Assembly: GCF_042658365.1 (NCBI RefSeq)
Contig: NZ_JBHSQC010000025.1
Strand: one strand, 5' to 3'
Source: Carnobacterium_A antarcticum
Lineage (GTDB): Bacteria; Bacillota; Bacilli; Lactobacillales; Carnobacteriaceae
DNA: 64,000 nt
Part shown: one piece after another, positions 54,266 through 62,452 of the stretch
Numbering within the stretch: position 1 is the stretch's first letter
How the letters are laid out: each line of letters opens with the position of its first letter
Notes under the pieces: generated by a model
Databases searched by the model: none
The model's input: the letters and a program-made list of their open reading frames with translations, nothing else
What the model was told of the DNA's origin: nothing
Made by a program: the position numbers and the translations under genes

Positions 54266-55212
54266 TAATTGTCCCCTCCTTCAGTTGCAACACGAATACG
54301 TGGATCTATTACTCCGTAAAGAATATCCACTACTAAGATAATGCCTACAAGCATTGCAGAGTATAAAACTGTTACACCCATGATCGTAGGATAGTCATTA
54401 GTCATAATTGATTTAACGAATTGTTCACCAATCCCTGGAATAGCAAAAATATTTTCAACAACCATTGAACCGGTCATTAAACCGACAGCCATAGGCCCCA
54501 AAATGGTTACCAAAGGAATCAAGGCATTCCGAACACCGTGTTTAAAAGCTACGATCCATCGGCTCAAACCTTTAGCTCGTGCCAATTCGACATAATCACT
54601 GCCAAGAACCTCTACCATCTCAGTTCGAATAAAACGAGCCGAATCTGCAAGAGGCGAAATGGCGAGTGCTAAGGTCGGTAAGACAGATGACTGAAATCCA
54701 TCATTCCACAAAGCGATCGGGAACCACTTTAAGTAAACTCCAAAAATCAGCTGTAACAGTACTGCAATAACAAAGTTTGGTATCGACCGCCCTAAGATTG
54801 CTGTAAAGGTAGCTGTTGTATCGATCCAAGTATTCTGATTCATAGCGGCTATAACCCCTAAGATAATCCCTAAGACCGTTCCTAAGACTACCGCCTGAAT
54901 CCCCAGCTGCATGGATGGCCCTACCCGCGTAGACAGCAATTCTGTTACAGGAGTGTTATTGAATTGAAAAGAAACACCTAAATCTCCTTTCAATAAGCCG
55001 GTTATATAAACTAAGTATTGAACCGGAACAGGTTCATTTAGTCCATATTTTTCATTCATGATAAAGATTTGTTCCTCTGATAATTTATCCTGGTTACTGT
55101 ATGGAGTACCGGGTAAGAGCTTCATCAGGAAGAATGTGATCGATGCAATTAAGAATAATGTCAAAAACATATACAAGATACGTTTCCCAAGAAATTTAGC
55201 ATAACTTTTCAT
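54265..55212 (-). CDS. oppB: Oligopeptide ABC transporter permease OppB
   Basis: 315 residues from the ATG at 55212, which follows GGAGGT; the frame extends six codons to a TTG. Six membrane segments; the EAA loop is ARAKGLSRWIVAFKHGVRNALIP. First gene of the operon. Confidence 0.94.
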   Translation of the reverse strand: MKSYAKFLGKRILYMFLTLFLIASITFFLMKLLPGTPYSNQDKLSEEQIFIMNEKYGLNEPVPVQYLVYITGLLKGDLGVSFQFNNTPVTELLSTRVGPSMQLGIQAVVLGTVLGIILGVIAAMNQNTWIDTTATFTAILGRSIPNFVIAVLLQLIFGVYLKWFPIALWNDGFQSSVLPTLALAISPLADSARFIRTEMVEVLGSDYVELARAKGLSRWIVAFKHGVRNALIPLVTILGPMAVGLMTGSMVVENIFAIPGIGEQFVKSIMTNDYPTIMGVTVLYSAMLVGIILVVDILYGVIDPRIRVATEGGDN

Positions 55213-55257
55213 CGATTTAAGCACCTCCAACGATTAATTTTAATTCTATTCAAAAAG

Positions 55258-55286
55258 AGAATATACTATATAGAATAGCTTGTCAA
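55258..55286 (-). promoter_or_regulatory. oppBCDF promoter
   Basis: On the minus strand TTGACA (complement of 55281-55286), 17 bp, TATTCT (complement of 55258-55263). The transcript would begin about 40 bp before the oppB start. Confidence 0.75.
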
Positions 55287-55470
55287 AAGCATAATTGCAA
55301 AAGAATTTTTGTTTCACCCATATTATAATGCCGAAAAATTAAAAACAAATGGCATAAACACAGCTGATGCTACCCGTTTGTTCATCAAATTGTTATTTTA
55401 TTTTTCCGTTGTATTTATATTTGTTTTCATGTAAATTTAAATAGAGTACGAATCTTCTGGAGGTTAAAAA

Positions 55471-55839
55471 ATGAGATTTAAACTTACTGCTACTAATCTT
55501 ATTATCATCATTCTTATTTTATGCTTAATTTCTGAATTGATTCTCTATCAAAAAATCAGTTTTTTACAGACAACTAATCTTACTTTTATGATTGCTGGCG
55601 CTTTTTTGATCATCGGATTATTTTGGGCTACTCTTCATTCAGGCGTTTTTGACTTCTTTCATTACAGTATGAGAAGAGTTGCTGCTATAGCAAAACGGAA
55701 GGAACCTTTGGTGGATGATGAAACTGAACTTATGGCTTTATCAAGAGCTGTTGGAACTGGTTATAAATACCCGTTAAAAGTAGGTTTTGGCTTATTGATC
55801 ATTTGTCTTATCGCTTTAGCCGGTCATTACTTATTTTAA
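55471..55839 (+). CDS. DUF3899-like small membrane protein
   Basis: 122 residues, three membrane segments (about 8-27, 36-56, 102-121) with a basic/acidic loop between the second and third (SMRRVAAIAKRKEPLVDDETELMAL). The layout is that of DUF3899 proteins of Firmicutes. Role unknown. TGGAGG precedes the ATG. Confidence 0.72.
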   Translation: MRFKLTATNLIIIILILCLISELILYQKISFLQTTNLTFMIAGAFLIIGLFWATLHSGVFDFFHYSMRRVAAIAKRKEPLVDDETELMALSRAVGTGYKYPLKVGFGLLIICLIALAGHYLF

Positions 55840-55867
55840 ATAAAGAATAGAGAAGTTAATAGACTCT

Positions 55868-55897
55868 TTGCCCATTTTTGGTTTTATAACGTATAAT
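55868..55897 (+). promoter_or_regulatory. trpS promoter
   Basis: TTGCCC, 18 bp, TATAAT at 55892-55897, about 33 bp before the ATG. There is no room for a T-box leader. Confidence 0.6.
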
Positions 55898-55930
55898 GAA
55901 TGTATTGCAATTTTCAAAAGGAGTGTTTTT

Positions 55931-56935
55931 ATGCAAACCATCTTTTCAGGAATTCAGCCTAGCGGGATTCCTACTATCGGAAATTATATTGGAGCCATGA
56001 AGCAATTTGTTGCTTTACAAGAAGACTACAATAGTTATTACTGTATCGTTGACGAACACGCTATTACAATGCCTCAAGATCGGTTAAAATTAAGAGAACA
56101 AATCAAAAGTCTCGCTGCTTTATATTTAGCTATTGGATTAGATCCTGAAAAATCGATTATCTTTATTCAATCGGAGGTTTCAGCCCATGCTGAGGCGGCT
56201 TGGATCGTTCAATGCAATACATCCCTTGGTGAGTTAGAACGAATGACTCAATTTAAAGACAAATCTTTGAAAAATAAACGTGCAGGAGTGTCTGCTGGAT
56301 TATTGACTTATCCTCCTTTGATGGTTGCCGATATTATTTTATACCAAACTGACTTAGTTCCTGTCGGAGATGATCAAAAGCAACACTTAGAACTAACACG
56401 TGATTTCGTAGAACGTTTCAACAATAAATACAGTTCTGGGCAGCCTATCTTGACTTTACCTGAAGTGAAGATTCCTGAAGAAGGCGGACGTATTATGAGT
56501 TTGCAAGAACCAACAAAAAAAATGAGCAAATCTGATAAAAATGCTAAATCATTTATTTCAATGTTAGATGAGCCTTCTATTATTCGTAAAAAATTTAAAA
56601 GTGCTGTAACAGATTCAAGCGGAATCATCGAGTATGATCCGATCAATAAACCAGGTATTTCTAATCTCTTGGTTATTTTCTCTGCTTTTTCTGGCCAAAG
56701 CATTGACTCATTAGTCACAATGTATACCGGCAAAGGATATGGGGAATTTAAAGATGAATTAGCAACAGCTGTCATCGCTGTCATGGAACCTATTCAACAA
56801 CGACATGCAGAACTGCTGAAATCCGACGAACTAGACCTCATCTTAGATCAAGGAGCTGAATCAGCTCGAAAAGTTGCGAATAAAACATTGCAAAAAATGA
56901 AAAACGCTGTTGGACTTGGAAGAAAATCACGTTAA
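55931..56935 (+). CDS. trpS: Tryptophanyl-tRNA synthetase
   Basis: 334 residues from the ATG at 55931, after AAAAGGAG. Class I signature IQPSGIPTIGNYIGAM (HIGH region) and KKMSKS (about 197). It lies next to the opp operon as in Bacillus. Confidence 0.95.
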   Translation: MQTIFSGIQPSGIPTIGNYIGAMKQFVALQEDYNSYYCIVDEHAITMPQDRLKLREQIKSLAALYLAIGLDPEKSIIFIQSEVSAHAEAAWIVQCNTSLGELERMTQFKDKSLKNKRAGVSAGLLTYPPLMVADIILYQTDLVPVGDDQKQHLELTRDFVERFNNKYSSGQPILTLPEVKIPEEGGRIMSLQEPTKKMSKSDKNAKSFISMLDEPSIIRKKFKSAVTDSSGIIEYDPINKPGISNLLVIFSAFSGQSIDSLVTMYTGKGYGEFKDELATAVIAVMEPIQQRHAELLKSDELDLILDQGAESARKVANKTLQKMKNAVGLGRKSR

Positions 56936-56965
56936 AATCAAACAAATAATGGTTGTACAATATTT

Positions 56966-57669
56966 GACGTTGGTGAGTGAAAACTTGCTAACGTCTTTTT
57001 TCGTGAAAATAGAAAACAAGTGAGTTCTCCTGTAGAATTAAAGTCACCACAACTCATTCAAAGGAGAGAACTCACTTGCCTACATCAAATGATATGCGAA
57101 AAGTACTAGATATACAAGACAAAAACATTGTTTTTGAAGAGAATTGCGTAGAATACGGTCAATTCAAAGGAAAAAAATGTAAATTTATTAAAGGTCGTTT
57201 GACCTACATTCCTCAGGAATGTATGAAGTGCCATATACCAAACGAGCAGTATACCGTCTATTGTAACGGGACGCAGGTTTCGCGCATTACTTTGCCTATG
57301 AGTGGCGTTCATCCCACCTATTTACTGCTTAAAAAGCAGCGATTCATGTGCAAAGAATGTCAGGCTANNNNNNNNNNAAGCCTCAAAACATTGAAAAAGC
57401 ATATGAAGCACATAAAAAATACCGTTGCCTATAAGTATTCAAACGGAAAAATTGAAGGAATCAACAATAAGATCAAAGTTCTTAACCGTGTGGCCTACGG
57501 CTACCGAAACTTCGTGAACTATAAAAATCGTATTCTTCTGCATTTTAATATGAAACCAGCGGCTACTAAACAGAAAGAAAAAACACTTTTCATAGCAGCT
57601 CAATGGCTACCATGAAAAGTGTTCAAGTTTTTTAATTAAATAAGGGACTAAAATTCTTCACCAACGTTA
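56966..57669 (+). mobile_element. ISL3-family insertion sequence, interior replaced by an assembly gap
   Basis: Candidate ends share the 10-bp core ACGTTGGTGA / TCACCAACGT in inverted orientation (56966-56981 and 57654-57669). Between them are the two ends of an ISL3-type transposase separated by ten N (57368-57377). The real element is probably over 1 kb; the N run is a fixed-size gap. It is inserted between trpS and the lplA terminator. Confidence 0.75.
57076..57615 (+). CDS. ISL3-family transposase, broken by assembly gap
   Basis: The N-terminal 97 residues have the zinc-finger region of ISL3 transposases (CMKCHIPNEQYTVYCNG... and CKEC). The C-terminal part has the family end KYSNGKIEGINNKIKVLNRVAYGYRNF. 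The DDE catalytic centre, expected in between, is missing because of the ten N. The frame across the N run is accidental. Start at 57076 with AAAGGAGAG upstream. Whether the gene is intact in the cell cannot be told. Confidence 0.82.
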   Translation: MPTSNDMRKVLDIQDKNIVFEENCVEYGQFKGKKCKFIKGRLTYIPQECMKCHIPNEQYTVYCNGTQVSRITLPMSGVHPTYLLLKKQRFMCKECQAXXXXSLKTLKKHMKHIKNTVAYKYSNGKIEGINNKIKVLNRVAYGYRNFVNYKNRILLHFNMKPAATKQKEKTLFIAAQWLP

Positions 57670-57684
57670 GTTGACGTAGAACCC

Positions 57685-57734
57685 AAATAATCAGGAACGG
57701 GCTCACAAGATAGTGAGTCCGTTCCTGATTATTT
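57685..57734. terminator. lplA terminator
   Basis: A 22-bp stem with one mismatch (AAATAATCAGGAACGGGCTCAC with its complement at 57713-57734) and a six-base loop. Confidence 0.85.
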
Positions 57735-57752
57735 GTTATTAGCTGATTCCTC

Positions 57753-58772
57753 TTAATAAATCAAGTGCACTAGCTCTTCTTTTGTGATATTGCCAAAATA
57801 ATGCTTAATGTCAATTGTGTCTAAAACTGCTGCAATTTCTTTAGGTTCGTACTTAATCCCCGTTAATTTTTTTTCAACGTCTGAAATTTCTCCTAAACCA
57901 AAGAAGTCTCCATAAATACGGACATTTTGAATGTGGCCTTTATCGATATTCATTTGAAACTCAACTGAACCAATTGGGAAACGATGACGACGAATCAATT
58001 CAAATTTCGGTGATTTTCCGTAATTCCAGTCCCAATTTCGGTAATATTCGGCGGAAATTTCTTCGATTTTCTCCCAATCTTCTTCTGTTAATTTATATTC
58101 TTTAACATCTTCTCGCGAATCAACCTCAAAAATATTTAATAACAACTTATCACGGAATTCTTTCGTTGTAATGTATTGATAATCATCCGACAGATAAGGA
58201 CGAATATTGGTAACTCGGCTTCTGATCGACTTGATTCCTTTAGATTCTATTTTATCTTTTCTAACTTTCAACGCTCCCACAACTGCTTCCACATCACTGT
58301 CAAACATTAGCGTACCATGAGCTGTCATGCGGCCATTCGTTGAATACATCGCGTTTCCAGAGAACTTCTGTCCGTCGATCACTAAATCATTGCGGCCTTC
58401 TAAAGCGGCTCCTTCTACTCCCATTTTATGAAGCGATTGAATAACCGGTTCAGTAAATTTGCCAAAATCGCGGAACGAATTGCCGTCATCTTTTGTAATA
58501 AAACAAAAGGATAAATTTCCAAAATCATGGTAAACTGCTCCTCCTCCTGATAATCGGCGAACAATATGGATATTATTTTTTTCAACATAATCCGTGTTGA
58601 TCTCTTCAATCGTATTTTGATTTCGTCCAATGATAATAGACGGCTCATTTATATAAAAAAGCAAGATGGGTTCATCCAAAGTTAAGTGTTTCAATAAAAA
58701 AGTTTCGATGGCTAAGTTGATACGTGGATCCGAAATTTCTTGTCCATTGCGTTCGTTTGCGACAAAATACAT
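57753..58772 (-). CDS. lplA: Lipoate-protein ligase A
   Basis: 339 residues. RRLSGGGAVYHDFGNLSFCF (about 75-95) and the catalytic lysine in GQKFSGNAM (about 134) are the LplA/LplJ motifs, and there is a C-terminal accessory domain. It activates scavenged lipoate and attaches it to dehydrogenase E2 or GcvH proteins. The neighbour YhfI-like gene gives the same pair as yhfI-lplJ in Bacillus. Confidence 0.95.
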   Translation of the reverse strand: MYFVANERNGQEISDPRINLAIETFLLKHLTLDEPILLFYINEPSIIIGRNQNTIEEINTDYVEKNNIHIVRRLSGGGAVYHDFGNLSFCFITKDDGNSFRDFGKFTEPVIQSLHKMGVEGAALEGRNDLVIDGQKFSGNAMYSTNGRMTAHGTLMFDSDVEAVVGALKVRKDKIESKGIKSIRSRVTNIRPYLSDDYQYITTKEFRDKLLLNIFEVDSREDVKEYKLTEEDWEKIEEISAEYYRNWDWNYGKSPKFELIRRHRFPIGSVEFQMNIDKGHIQNVRIYGDFFGLGEISDVEKKLTGIKYEPKEIAAVLDTIDIKHYFGNITKEELVHLIY

Positions 58773-58841
58773 GTTGTTATTCCTCTTTTCATTATGATCA
58801 TTAAAATTAACTATACCTTATTGGTTAGCTAAATGGTTTTT

Positions 58842-59591
58842 TTATATCTGAATAACCAAATCTTTTTCAGCTAAAATAACAGGTAAATCAGGTGCTTCAT
58901 TGACCGCTTGTGCTTTTAATAACTCTAAATCGCCTTCTTGCGGCAAGTGAGTTAAAATCAATTTTTTGACATTTGCTTCTTTTGCAATTCGGGCAACTTC
59001 AATCGAGGTCATGTGAACACGATGGTTTTCCATCCCCTCAAAAAAATTCGTATCAGCTAAAAGAACATCTGCATCTTGACTGAATGGAATAAATTCTGGC
59101 AAGTAACCAGAATCGGCCGTAAATACGAATACTTTCCCTGTACTTTCTTCAGTGATTCTCAAGGCGAAGCAAGGAACAGGATGCAAAGTCTTCATAAATT
59201 GTATCCCAAAAGGTCCGACGGTCAATGGTTCTTCTTCTTGATATCCGATACCTTCAGTGACTCTCTCCATCGTTAGCCGCTGAAAGTTTTCTTGATCCTC
59301 TTGGTGCCCATATATCGGCAGAATAGGCGCTCTGCGTTCGTCATGGTCCATTCTTTTGAGCTGTCTTGTGTATTGCAGCACACCTACATCAGCAATGTGG
59401 TCCTGATGGTAATGAGTTAAAAGAACGGCATCTAAGTTTAAAGGGTCAAGATGATTTTCAAGTGAAATCAATGATGCACTACCTGCATCAATCAATAAGT
59501 GAAACCCTTGAGATTCTAAAAGATAAGAACTCGTTCCTTCGTTTTTCGTTGGGTAGCCACCCCAATACCCTAATACTGTCAATTGCATCAT
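58842..59591 (-). CDS. yhfI: MBL-fold hydrolase (YhfI-like)
   Basis: 249 residues. The zinc motif is THYHQDHIAD (about 60), preceded by the typical QLTVLGYWGGYPTKNEGTSSYLL opening. RNase Z-like fold; substrate unknown. A second in-frame ATG is the next codon. It is 69 bp before lplA on the same strand. Confidence 0.87.
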   Translation of the reverse strand: MMQLTVLGYWGGYPTKNEGTSSYLLESQGFHLLIDAGSASLISLENHLDPLNLDAVLLTHYHQDHIADVGVLQYTRQLKRMDHDERRAPILPIYGHQEDQENFQRLTMERVTEGIGYQEEEPLTVGPFGIQFMKTLHPVPCFALRITEESTGKVFVFTADSGYLPEFIPFSQDADVLLADTNFFEGMENHRVHMTSIEVARIAKEANVKKLILTHLPQEGDLELLKAQAVNEAPDLPVILAEKDLVIQI

Positions 59592-59655
59592 TGAACTCTC
59601 CTCTTTGTTTTAGTCTTCTATTATTACCATACACCACTAATCGAAAATTGAAAAT

Positions 59656-59692
59656 AAAAAAGCCCTTTTTCGTTTCCAAAAGGGACTCTTTT
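59656..59692 (-). terminator. hemY terminator
   Basis: CCCTTTT paired with AAAAGGG, with flanking A/T runs, 18 bp after the hemY stop. Confidence 0.65.
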
Positions 59693-59709
59693 ATTTAACT
59701 TCATTTCAC

Positions 59710-61113
59710 TTAGATACAATTTTGTTTTTTCGTGTATTCCACTATTTGTTTCCCGATACGATTTCCTTGTTTAATGCACTGGTTGATGCCAAACCCTTCT
59801 AGCCCATTTCCTGCAATATAAATACCGGGAAATTCTGTTCGAAACACTTTAGAAATTTTCTGCATTTCGTCTTCTTGAGAAGCCGTATACTGAGGGATAG
59901 CGTTTGGCCAACGTTTTACAATTCGATAGTTAGGCTCTTCAGTAATACCTAATATAATCTTAAGATCTTCTCGAATAAAATCTTCAATCTCCCTATTGCT
60001 CAACGAAACTAAGGTATCTTCGCCATTTCTACCAAAGTTGACACCAATCAAAGTTTCGTCTGCCTTTTTTAAAAAAGGCCATTTTTTATCTAAGAAAACA
60101 ATTGATGTAACAAAAGAATCGTTTCTTCTAGGTGTGACGATTCCGAAGCCTTTTGGTTCGTTTTTGATAGCTTTTTTTGGAAAACTAAAAAGAATGTACC
60201 CAATTGAAGCTGTTTGAATTTGACTAAATAACTCATTAACCTCTTGGTGATCAATCAACTTTGCGTATTCAGTGGCCGGTGTGGCGATACAAATAGCTCC
60301 AACGCGTACTTGTTCTTTTCCATTGATATCAAGTATATAGGTTCCTTCTTCATTCTTTTTGATTTCTAATACTTTTTTGCTATATTGAATATGACCTTTC
60401 AACTCTTCTTCAAGCGCTTCAGTTAAAACGGATAAACCTTTTTCAAACGTTACATAATTACCAGAACCGTCTAATAATTCTGGATGATGTGCTAATCCTT
60501 TTGACAAGCTTCCGTATTTTAATTCCAAATCATAGGCTAGTTCTTTTGAAGCTTTGATGCCCATTCGGTCTACATCACTAGCGTAAATTTTAGAAAAGAA
60601 AGGTTCAACAATGTGTTCAACCATTTCATCTCCAAAACGTCTTTTCAGGTAAGTGCTTGTTTCAATATCTTTTTTTAATTTCTTCACTGGGAAAAAAGTC
60701 GATTTGTAACTCGCCAACTTTCCATGCAAAGTCAGCAGCTTATCTTTCCATATATCGTTTTGCTTAATAGGGATCCCTTTATATGTAGGATAATTCAGTT
60801 GGTGTAGCTTATTATAAAAGAAAATATCGGGTTTATTACCTTCGCTATAAATTAACTGATCTTCTAGTCCTAGTTCTTCAATCAACTTTAAAGCTTCAGG
60901 ATAACGAGTATCAATCGATTCGGCACCTAAATCAATATAATAATCGTCTACTTTCATAGTATAAATTTTTCCACCTATTTTTAACGATCCTTCTAACAGG
61001 ATCAATTCAAAGGGTAAATTTTCTTTTTCGAGTTTTTGTTTAACTCGGTAAGCTACAGTCAACCCTGTTATCCCACCACCAATAACAACGATTCTTTTTT
61101 TAGCTCTCTCCAT
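59710..61113 (-). CDS. hemY: Coproporphyrinogen III / protoporphyrinogen oxidase HemY
   Basis: 467 residues from the ATG at 61113, after AGGGGG; the open frame extends 11 codons without a site. FAD-binding IVVIGGGITGLTVAYRV is at the start, YYIDLGAESIDTRYP follows, and the C-terminal FAD contact is IYIAGNGLEGFGINQCIKQG. The length fits the Gram-positive HemY group. No other heme gene is in the window. Many Lactobacillales lack a full heme pathway, so its substrate here is open. Confidence 0.88.
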   Translation of the reverse strand: MERAKKRIVVIGGGITGLTVAYRVKQKLEKENLPFELILLEGSLKIGGKIYTMKVDDYYIDLGAESIDTRYPEALKLIEELGLEDQLIYSEGNKPDIFFYNKLHQLNYPTYKGIPIKQNDIWKDKLLTLHGKLASYKSTFFPVKKLKKDIETSTYLKRRFGDEMVEHIVEPFFSKIYASDVDRMGIKASKELAYDLELKYGSLSKGLAHHPELLDGSGNYVTFEKGLSVLTEALEEELKGHIQYSKKVLEIKKNEEGTYILDINGKEQVRVGAICIATPATEYAKLIDHQEVNELFSQIQTASIGYILFSFPKKAIKNEPKGFGIVTPRRNDSFVTSIVFLDKKWPFLKKADETLIGVNFGRNGEDTLVSLSNREIEDFIREDLKIILGITEEPNYRIVKRWPNAIPQYTASQEDEMQKISKVFRTEFPGIYIAGNGLEGFGINQCIKQGNRIGKQIVEYTKKQNCI

Positions 61114-61210
61114 GCCTGTTTCTACCCCCTTTATAAAAATAGCCACGATTGGTTTACTGGGACCTCGTACATTATAAGCTTTCCCCCAGGCTGTGTATCA
61201 GCAAAATACT

Positions 61211-62296
61211 TTACCCAAATTTAATTTTTTTAACTGTTTCATTGTCTAATCGTTTAACGACTTCTGTAACCAGTTTGACTGTGTTTAAGTAATCATCTTC
61301 GTGGATAACCGAAGTATGTGAGTGTAAATACCGAGTCGCTACTGTGATAGCCAAAGCCGGAACTCCATTCCTTGTTACGTGTTGACTGCCTGCATCCGTT
61401 CCGCCACCGGCAATTACCGTATATTGAAAAGGAATAGCTAACTCTTCAGCTACATTGACAACAAAGTCTCGCAAGCCTTTATGGGCAACCATTGATGCAT
61501 CATAAATAATGATCTGAGGACCTTGTCCTAGTTTTGAATCTGCTTCTTTAGGAGTCATTCCAGGTGTATCTCCAGCTGTTCCCGTATCAAGTGCAAAAGC
61601 AATATCAGGATCAACCAAATGAGTAGCTGTTTTTGCGCCGCGTAAACCGACTTCTTCTTGTACATTTCCTACAGCAAATGCTTTATTGGGGTGTCCTTCT
61701 TTTTGCAGATTTTCTAATACTTTTAAGGTTACAGCAGTACCAATCCGATTATCCCAAGCTTTTGCCAAGAGAAATTTCGAGTGATTCAAACGTTTAAATT
61801 CAATATATGGGGTTATCATATCGCCCGGTTTTACGCCCCAAGAATTCGCTTCTTCTTTGCTAGAAGCACCGATATCAATAAACATATCTTTGATATCATA
61901 GGCTTTATTACGCACTTCAGCCGTCAATACATGCGGCGGCTTGCAGCCGATCACTCCATGTAAAACAGCATTTTTTGAAGTTGTGATCTCGACTTGTTGA
62001 GCTAGCATAACTTGTGCCCACCACCCGCCAAGCGGTTGAAACTTGATAAACCCTTCTTCTGTAATCGTTGTGACCATAAACCCAACTTCATCTAAATGCC
62101 CAGCAAACAATATCTTAGGCCCTGATTTATCACCGACATGTTTAGCTATCACACTTCCTAAACCATCAAAAACGATAGAATCAGCTGATTTTCCAGCATA
62201 TTCAACGAAAATATCGCGTACTTGCTTTTCATTCCCAGGTACGCCTTTTGCATCAGTCAATCTTTTTAGCATTCTTAATTCTTTTTCTTCCATCAT
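61211..62296 (-). CDS. M42 family glutamyl aminopeptidase (PepA-like)
   Basis: 361 residues. Metal and catalytic motifs AGHLDEVGFMVT (about 66), WDNRIG (about 181), QEEVGLRGA (about 212) and the late HSHTSVIHEDD. It is longer and closer to YsdC/PepA-type enzymes than the M42 gene at 37,114. AGGG site just before the double ATG. Upstream lies the oppA gene, a peptide-use context. Confidence 0.9.
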   Translation of the reverse strand: MMEEKELRMLKRLTDAKGVPGNEKQVRDIFVEYAGKSADSIVFDGLGSVIAKHVGDKSGPKILFAGHLDEVGFMVTTITEEGFIKFQPLGGWWAQVMLAQQVEITTSKNAVLHGVIGCKPPHVLTAEVRNKAYDIKDMFIDIGASSKEEANSWGVKPGDMITPYIEFKRLNHSKFLLAKAWDNRIGTAVTLKVLENLQKEGHPNKAFAVGNVQEEVGLRGAKTATHLVDPDIAFALDTGTAGDTPGMTPKEADSKLGQGPQIIIYDASMVAHKGLRDFVVNVAEELAIPFQYTVIAGGGTDAGSQHVTRNGVPALAITVATRYLHSHTSVIHEDDYLNTVKLVTEVVKRLDNETVKKIKFG

Positions 62297-62383
62297 GTAA
62301 ACCCTCCAATATACTATTATCTCCTATACTATAACATTCTATTGCAAAAAAAGGGCGACACTTTTTAGCCTTTTGCACAAAAT

Positions 62384-62416
62384 AAGCAAGAAGGAAAATA
62401 GCTTTCCTTCTTGCTT
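62384..62416 (-). terminator. oppA terminator
   Basis: A perfect stem AAGCAAGAAGGAAA with TTTCCTTCTTGCTT and a five-base loop, 37 bp after the oppA stop. Confidence 0.85.
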
Positions 62417-62452
62417 TCTTGAATACAGTTGGTCTGCATAAAATTGTTATAT

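Noticed and set aside
57076..57615. A complete 179-residue transposase
   Set aside because: It is created by reading through ten N; the catalytic region is absent.
56964..57677. TTGACGT direct repeats (56964-56970 and 57671-57677) as IS target duplication
   Set aside because: The left copy overlaps the candidate inverted repeat and the right copy lies outside it, so they are not placed as a duplication. ISL3 elements usually make 8-bp duplications.
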